64,000 bases of DNA from NCBI GenBank assembly GCA_965660875.1, contig CBFIBQ010000018.1, positions 1 through 64,000 of the forward strand. Direction: 5' to 3'. Made by a program: the position numbers and the translations under genes. This stretch comes from UBA6770 sp965660875. GTDB taxonomy: Bacteria; Bacteroidota; Bacteroidia; Flavobacteriales_G; Salibacteraceae. The notes beneath the pieces are model-generated. The model saw only the letters and a list, made by a program, of their open reading frames with translations. It did not search any database and was not told the origin of the DNA. Positions 62,132-64,000 of this stretch are shown here, one piece after another (positions within the stretch are counted from its first letter, which is position 1; each line of letters starts with the position of its first letter).

Positions 62132-62893
62132 ATGCAAATCAATTTTTCCGTTTCATCTCTGTTTGTTTGCACGCTTTTAAGTTGCTTAAGCATGAATGTA
62201 TTGGGCCAAACCAAAATCCTAAATGCCCAGGTAATTTCAAAAAAAGATAGCACAAGCTTAGTTGGCGTTCATGTAGTAAACATGAATAGCAATCAGGCTA
62301 CAAACACTATTTCTGACGGTTTTTTTTCCATTCCATACCAAGCTGGAGATACCATTGTGCTAACTTCTATCGGTTTTAATGATCATTTTCTATATACTGG
62401 TCTATTCTGGATTCCCCACGGACAATTAATTACCATTTATATGTCGGAAAGAGTTTATAGTCTGCCTGGCGTAGATGTGAACCAATACAGTTCCAAAGAA
62501 GAGTTTAAGGAAGACTTTACCAATAGAAAACCCAGTCAACCGATCGATAATGAAATGTTTCAGTATAAAAAAGCGTCAGATTTGGAGGATGTTGAAACAG
62601 ATCTAAACGCGAAAGTTACCTTGCGGAGTCCAATTTCTTTATTGTACAGCAAATTCGGAAAAGAAGCACGGCAGGCAAAAAAATTAAAAAAGGCTCAAGA
62701 ACAAGAAGAGCGCGCAAAAATACTAGAAGAAAAGTATAACCCAATGATTGTTCAGAAGGTGCTGGAAATGGACACTAGAGTTGAAGCCGAGCAATTTATG
62801 GAAGGTTGTCCTTTAGAGGATGACTTCATAATTAAAGCAAAGGAATACGACATTGTAAAAGCTATTTTGGATTGCGACAAATCCAATAAATAA
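62132..62893 (+). CDS. Secreted protein with carboxypeptidase-regulatory-like (CarboxypepD_reg) domain
   Basis: About 253 residues from ATG 62132. Signal peptide INFSVSSLFVCTLLSCLSMN. Residues about 25-115 form the CarboxypepD_reg-like beta-sandwich (LNAQVISKKDSTSLVGVHVV; ISDGFFSIPYQAGDTIVLTS; IGFNDH). The rest is helical and basic (EARQAKKLKKAQEQEERAKI), with no TonB-dependent receptor barrel. In Bacteroidota such stand-alone proteins are common and unassigned. It directly follows the SPOR barrel gene (38 bases), so a shared envelope role is possible. Confidence 0.78.
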   Translation: MQINFSVSSLFVCTLLSCLSMNVLGQTKILNAQVISKKDSTSLVGVHVVNMNSNQATNTISDGFFSIPYQAGDTIVLTSIGFNDHFLYTGLFWIPHGQLITIYMSERVYSLPGVDVNQYSSKEEFKEDFTNRKPSQPIDNEMFQYKKASDLEDVETDLNAKVTLRSPISLLYSKFGKEARQAKKLKKAQEQEERAKILEEKYNPMIVQKVLEMDTRVEAEQFMEGCPLEDDFIIKAKEYDIVKAILDCDKSNK

Positions 62894-63130
62894 TCTAGTT
62901 TAAAGTGCGACTATTGTGACTTTATTAAACGCCTGATATTCAATCAAATATCCGTAATTAAACCAAAAGCTTATTGTAGACATATAGCTTTTTTACAAAA
63001 CGCTACATGATTTAATATACGCTTCCTCACCTTTTCATAAAATCTATCGTTTATTAGTTCAGTGGTAAAACTATAGAGCTTCACAAAGACGATTGAACTT
63101 ATAGTCTACTTATGATTTAAATTTTAAAAA

Positions 63131-63601
63131 ATGGGGAATCTACATTTCAGTGGAAATGATCTTAATAAACCCCAAATTTATGCTGGGGAACAAGACCTAA
63201 TCCATTCTGCAGGCTTAAGGCACTTAGTGCTTTCACATGAAAAAATTAATGAATGGTCTATTATTATAGACAACTACTTGGTTACCAGTAAACCTTATTG
63301 GAATATTAATTTTAGCACGGTTAAGGTAAGTACCGATTTAAAAATAAATAGAACCTATCTATCACTAGTTATTAACTGTACAAAACACACTCGTTTTGAG
63401 AATTATATAAACTCGCTAAGAATTGCAGACTTTCAAGCCTTAATCCTTTCTGAGTTAGTCAACTTTAAACCAAAATATACTTTGGAATACTACTATCATA
63501 AGGTAGGATTCATTTCTCGGTCAGCTTTCAACAAAGCGTTCAAACAAAATACTGGGCTTACGCCTTCACAATTTCTTACACAGTTACCCCTGGAGTTTTA
63601 A
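63131..63601 (+). CDS. AraC-type DNA-binding protein without a sensor domain
   Basis: 156 residues. The C-terminal 100 residues form a complete AraC/XylS DNA-binding domain: FSTVKVSTDLKINRTYLSLV with ENYINSLRIADFQALILSEL as the first HTH and linker, and VGFISRSAFNKAFKQNTGLT plus PSQFL as the second. The N-terminal 55 residues are too short for a ligand or membrane sensor domain, which full Bacteroidota AraC regulators usually carry. It could be a regulator controlled only by abundance or by a partner protein. Upstream are TTG (63093-63095) and TAAATTTT (63118-63125), 22 bases apart, a weak promoter match. The preceding 236-base gap shows no gene. Confidence 0.82.
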   Translation: MGNLHFSGNDLNKPQIYAGEQDLIHSAGLRHLVLSHEKINEWSIIIDNYLVTSKPYWNINFSTVKVSTDLKINRTYLSLVINCTKHTRFENYINSLRIADFQALILSELVNFKPKYTLEYYYHKVGFISRSAFNKAFKQNTGLTPSQFLTQLPLEF

Positions 63602-63641
63602 GACTTCTATCATTTAATTAAACATTTTAACATCTATTGCT

Positions 63642-64000
63642 ATGAAAAAACCTGTACAAGGTGCGCTACTCTGTGCGCTATTAATTCTTCACGTATGCTT
63701 CAGTTTTGAAGTAAAATCAAATGAACACTCCTCTATTAATGGAATAAACGAATACAGTTTTAAGGATGACATTTCAACTGCAAGTACTCCACTACCTGAA
63801 AATTTTGCTCCTCCTCCACCCTGCATGTCAGGTACATATACTGTAGGAGCCGCAGCATCAAATGACTACAATACAGTAAATTCAGCGATTAGTGCTTTGG
63901 AATTAAATGGTGTTTGTGGTCCAGTTGTACTGAATATTGCAGAAGAAACATTTACTGAACAAGTAACTGTAGGTGAAATTACAGGGGCAAGTTCAGTTAA
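63642..64000 (+). CDS. Secreted surface protein, N-terminal part (3' end outside window)
   Basis: The frame from ATG 63642 runs to the end of the window without a stop; 119 residues are visible. Signal-like N terminus (KKPVQGALLCALLILHVCFS). After a linker with PPPPC, the sequence CMSGTYTVGAAASNDYNTVN then SAISALELNGVCG resembles the start of parallel beta-helix or T9SS surface proteins (Cys-bounded loop, then repeated strands). Such starts are common in large adhesins of this phylum, but the domain content is not visible. It lies 40 bases after the AraC-type gene in the same direction. Confidence 0.75.
   Translation, partial: MKKPVQGALLCALLILHVCFSFEVKSNEHSSINGINEYSFKDDISTASTPLPENFAPPPPCMSGTYTVGAAASNDYNTVNSAISALELNGVCGPVVLNIAEETFTEQVTVGEITGASSV

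Noticed and set aside
63055..63110. tRNA-like D-arm (TTAGTTCAGTGGTAAAAC) followed by a loop resembling an anticodon loop
   Set aside because: The anticodon stem does not pair, there is no T-arm (GTTCGA) or acceptor stem. Taken as chance similarity.
1..64000. CRISPR arrays, insertion sequences, prophage or integron genes
   Set aside because: No spaced direct repeats, transposase, integrase or phage structural genes were seen on either strand.

Overview
The window is about 64 kb of chromosome from a free-living, probably marine or aquatic member of the Bacteroidota, most likely in or near the Flavobacteriales. The evidence is consistent across the window. There are type IX secretion (T9SS) cargo proteins with both type-A and type-B C-terminal sorting domains, a PorP/SprF protein, and many outer-membrane lipoproteins. 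Promoter-like elements match the Bacteroidota consensus (TTG, then about 16-23 bases, then TAnnTTTG) close to start codons. Starts rarely have a Shine-Dalgarno sequence, GTG and TTG starts are common, and the DNA is AT-rich. I see no rRNA or convincing tRNA gene, no insertion sequence, no prophage and no CRISPR array. Gene packing is tight and no gene-free stretch exceeds 300 bases.

Layout. 1-2053: two tandem geranylgeranyl-reductase-family flavoproteins, the first cut by the window edge. 2194-9549: a T9SS operon of a giant type-B adhesin, PorP/SprF and a TPR/PD40/OmpA protein, followed by a small lipoprotein. 10296-13352: an alpha/beta hydrolase overlapping a DUF3524 (QTMAN-like) glycosyltransferase, a MerT-like membrane protein and a TonB-like protein. 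13432-18742: YceI lipoprotein, TspO-like membrane protein, SGNH hydrolase, a small membrane protein, a T9SS cargo protein and an aldehyde dehydrogenase. 18797-20527: a large polytopic membrane protein. 20647-26387: a compact photolyase/cryptochrome module (TIGR03643 protein, FAD-domain-only photolyase, cryptochrome fused to a flavin reductase, a 45-residue DUF2256 zinc protein, a CryB/PhrB-type photolyase lacking its Fe-S cysteines, and a methyltransferase). 26389-32074, minus strand: YdeP-type molybdoenzyme and two T9SS cargo proteins. 32254-35631, minus strand: a five-gene operon in which two unrecognised secreted families alternate (S-L-S-L-S).

35844-46965 is mostly housekeeping: a CPA1 antiporter with an unusual leader, a sensor-kinase-like protein without an ATPase domain, truA, an ABC exporter, a secreted metallopeptidase, purine nucleoside phosphorylase, lpxK, a NIF3 protein and a coiled-coil DUF164 protein. 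47161-57203 is a long minus-strand run: OmpP1/FadL, a lipoprotein, threonine aldolase, SIMPL protein, O-methyltransferase, secreted nuclease-like protein, TetR regulator, SulP transporter, purK and a DUF2807 lipoprotein. 57272-62893: a LOG protein, an acidic SPOR-like protein, a beta-barrel/TSP3/SPOR protein and a CarboxypepD_reg-like protein. 63131-64000: a bare AraC-type DNA-binding domain and the start of a secreted protein cut by the window end.

The best candidates for something undescribed are the S-L-S-L-S operon at 32254-35631, which has no function I can name, and the photolyase module, especially its in-frame cryptochrome-flavin reductase fusion. The bacterial QTMAN-like glycosyltransferase and the sensor kinase without a catalytic domain are secondary leads. 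All assignments come from reading motifs; no database search was run.
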